A stretch of 7,707 nt of DNA, taken from contig JAIKYM010000094.1 of assembly GCA_024683115.1 (NCBI GenBank), positions 1-7,707 of the forward strand, given 5' to 3'. This DNA comes from Bacilli bacterium (lineage in GTDB: Bacteria; Bacillota_I; Bacilli_A; RF39; UBA660). Numbering within the stretch: the stretch's first letter is position 1; each line of letters starts with the position of its first letter. Both the position numbers and the translations under genes were made by a program. Positions 6,733 to 7,707 of this stretch are shown here, piece by piece. The notes beneath the pieces were generated by a model. The model was not told the DNA's origin and searched no databases. It was given only the letters and a program-made list of their open reading frames with translations.

Positions 6733-7082
6733 TGAATAGCATTAGAGTTGGAAGAATCTCTTCTGATGTATTAAGATTCTTATCTTCAATCATGTTACTT
6801 GAAGCTAAAGATGAAACATTAAAACATGTTACATTAACAGGTTGCGAAGTAACTAATGATTTATCATATGCAAGAGTTTATTATACATACATGGGTAATG
6901 AACCGATGGAAGATGTTCAAAAGAATTTAGAGGTTGCTGAACCTTATTTAAGAACTATGTTAGCATCTAAAATGAAAGATTTAAGAAAGATGCCTGAATT
7001 AAAGTTCATAGTTGATACATCTATTGAATATGGTAATAACATCGAAAAAATATTAGATGATATAAAAAAGGATGATGAATAA
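6732..7082 (+). CDS. rbfA: 30S ribosome-binding factor A
   Basis: RbfA is a small KH-fold protein that binds free 30S subunits and helps mature the 5' end of 16S rRNA. The 116-residue length is typical. Recognisable parts are an N-terminal RVGRISSDVLRFLSSIM helix, EVTNDLSYARVYYTYMG (the DLSYAxVY signature) and LRTMLASKMKDLRKMPELKF, followed by DTSIEYGNNIEKILDDI. It starts in a TAATG overlap with infB, with GAGG (6718-6721) 10 nt upstream, so translation is probably coupled. Its last codons form the 5' arm of the following terminator hairpin. The ylxP gene often found between infB and rbfA is missing. Confidence 0.96.
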   Translation: MNSIRVGRISSDVLRFLSSIMLLEAKDETLKHVTLTGCEVTNDLSYARVYYTYMGNEPMEDVQKNLEVAEPYLRTMLASKMKDLRKMPELKFIVDTSIEYGNNIEKILDDIKKDDE

Positions 7083-7095
7083 TCATTCTTTTTTT
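7064..7095 (+). terminator. Intrinsic terminator at the rbfA stop codon
   Basis: A 13-bp stem pairs 7064-7076 with 7082-7094, with one G-U pair and the 5-nt loop GAATA. It carries an A-run on the 5' side and seven Ts (7089-7095) on the 3' side. It overlaps the rbfA end and could stop or reduce transcription into truB; the A/T symmetry also allows activity on the other strand. Confidence 0.6.
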
Positions 7096-7103
7096 GTTAT
7101 ACT
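7095..7103 (+). promoter_or_regulatory. Candidate extended -10 promoter element for truB
   Basis: TGTTATACT fits an extended -10 (TGnTATAAT, one mismatch) directly after the terminator T-run. A start near 7110 would leave the AAGTGAT ribosome-binding site (7111-7117) intact before the ATG at 7122. No convincing -35 is visible, which is tolerable for an extended -10. Confidence 0.4.
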
Positions 7104-7121
7104 AAATTTGAAGTGATATAT

Positions 7122-7707
7122 ATGGATGGATTAATAATAATTGATAAACAAAAAGGCGTTACATCTTTTGATGTTGTAAGAGAATTAACTAGAGTATTTA
7201 AAACTAAAAGTATAGGACATACAGGAACACTTGATCCAATAGCTACAGGAGTATTAGTTTGTACTATTGGTAAATGTACTAAATTAAATGATGTATTAAC
7301 ATCAACTTATAAAGAGTATATAGCTGAAATGGTATTAGGTGAAAAGAAGGATACTTATGATGAAGAAGGTATAACTATATTTTCATCAGATAAAGAAGTA
7401 ACTGAAGAAGAAATAAGAAATGTTATTAATTCATATCAAAAGAAGTATTTACAAGAGGTTCCTATTTATTCATCAGTTAAAGTAAATGGCATGAAGTTAT
7501 ATCAATATGCTAGACAAGGATTAAACGTAGAATTACCTAAAAGAGAAGTTGATATTAAACAAATAGAAGTATTAGAAATAAATGGTAAAACTATTAAGTT
7601 TAGAGCTTTAGTATCTAAAGGAACATATATAAGAAGTTTAATTAATGATATAGGTATTTCTTTAGGAACATTTGCTTATATGACTAACCTAAGAAGAACT
7701 AAACAAG
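7122..7707 (+). CDS. truB: tRNA pseudouridine(55) synthase TruB (partial, cut at 3' window edge)
   Basis: TruB converts U55 of the tRNA T-loop to pseudouridine. The first 195 codons are present, and about 95-110 more are expected beyond the window. The frame has no stop. It begins MDGLIIIDKQKGVTSFDVVR and carries GHTGTLDPIATGVL (residues 32-45) with the catalytic Asp38. It continues with KEYIAEMVLG, VPIYSSVKVNGMKLYQYAR (113-131) and SKGTYIRSL (165-173), all TruB signatures. The usual PPxYSA motif reads VPIYSS. The start is the ATG at 7122 with AAGTGAT (7111-7117) 4 nt before it. It follows rbfA by 39 nt, as in the Bacillus operon, but is separated from it by a hairpin and a possible own promoter. 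Confidence 0.95.
   Translation, partial: MDGLIIIDKQKGVTSFDVVRELTRVFKTKSIGHTGTLDPIATGVLVCTIGKCTKLNDVLTSTYKEYIAEMVLGEKKDTYDEEGITIFSSDKEVTEEEIRNVINSYQKKYLQEVPIYSSVKVNGMKLYQYARQGLNVELPKREVDIKQIEVLEINGKTIKFRALVSKGTYIRSLINDIGISLGTFAYMTNLRRTKQ

Overview
The window is AT-rich (about 30% GC by eye), all genes lie on the + strand, and spacing is tight. Ribosome-binding sites are strong and of the AGGAGG type. The gene order rimP-nusA-ylxR-infB-rbfA-truB, together with NusA, IF2 and TruB of Bacillus type, points to a low-GC Gram-positive. An uncultured gut Bacilli or Mollicutes-related lineage is my best guess, but this is an inference from composition, gene order and the dockerin-type surface proteins; no marker here fixes the species.

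Layout. (1) Positions 1-1192 hold a cell-surface pair: the C-terminal end of a protein with a dockerin-like Ca-binding module, then a secreted, membrane-anchored protein with Ig-like and cadherin-like beta-sandwich domains joined by a Thr/Pro-rich linker. A hairpin with a T-tract closes this unit. (2) Positions 1206-2861 hold fmt (Met-tRNA formyltransferase), overlapped by 14 nt by a gene for a small single-pass membrane protein of unknown function. That frame contains a TGA at 2682-2684 but stays open, and looks coding, for 58 more codons to a TAA at 2859-2861. (3) Positions 2869-7082 hold a good extended -10 promoter, a short leader with a hairpin like the Firmicutes rimP leader, and the translation/transcription-factor operon rimP (shortened), nusA, ylxR, infB, rbfA. 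Its members overlap by 1 nt or are separated by 4-15 nt. (4) From 7122, after another hairpin/T-tract and a -10-like element, comes the 5' part of truB, cut by the window edge.

Functionally, regions 2-4 form a translation-initiation and ribosome-maturation block. Fmt makes the initiator fMet-tRNA, IF2 delivers it, RimP and RbfA mature the 30S subunit, TruB makes tRNA pseudouridine 55, and NusA and YlxR act on transcription and RNA. Points worth a second look are the in-frame TGA (nonsense mutation or TGA-to-Trp recoding), a RimP lacking its whole C-terminal domain, the loss of ylxQ and ylxP from the usual operon, and three similar hairpin/T-tract junctions. I found no mobile element, CRISPR array, tRNA or rRNA, and no gene-free stretch over 300 bases.
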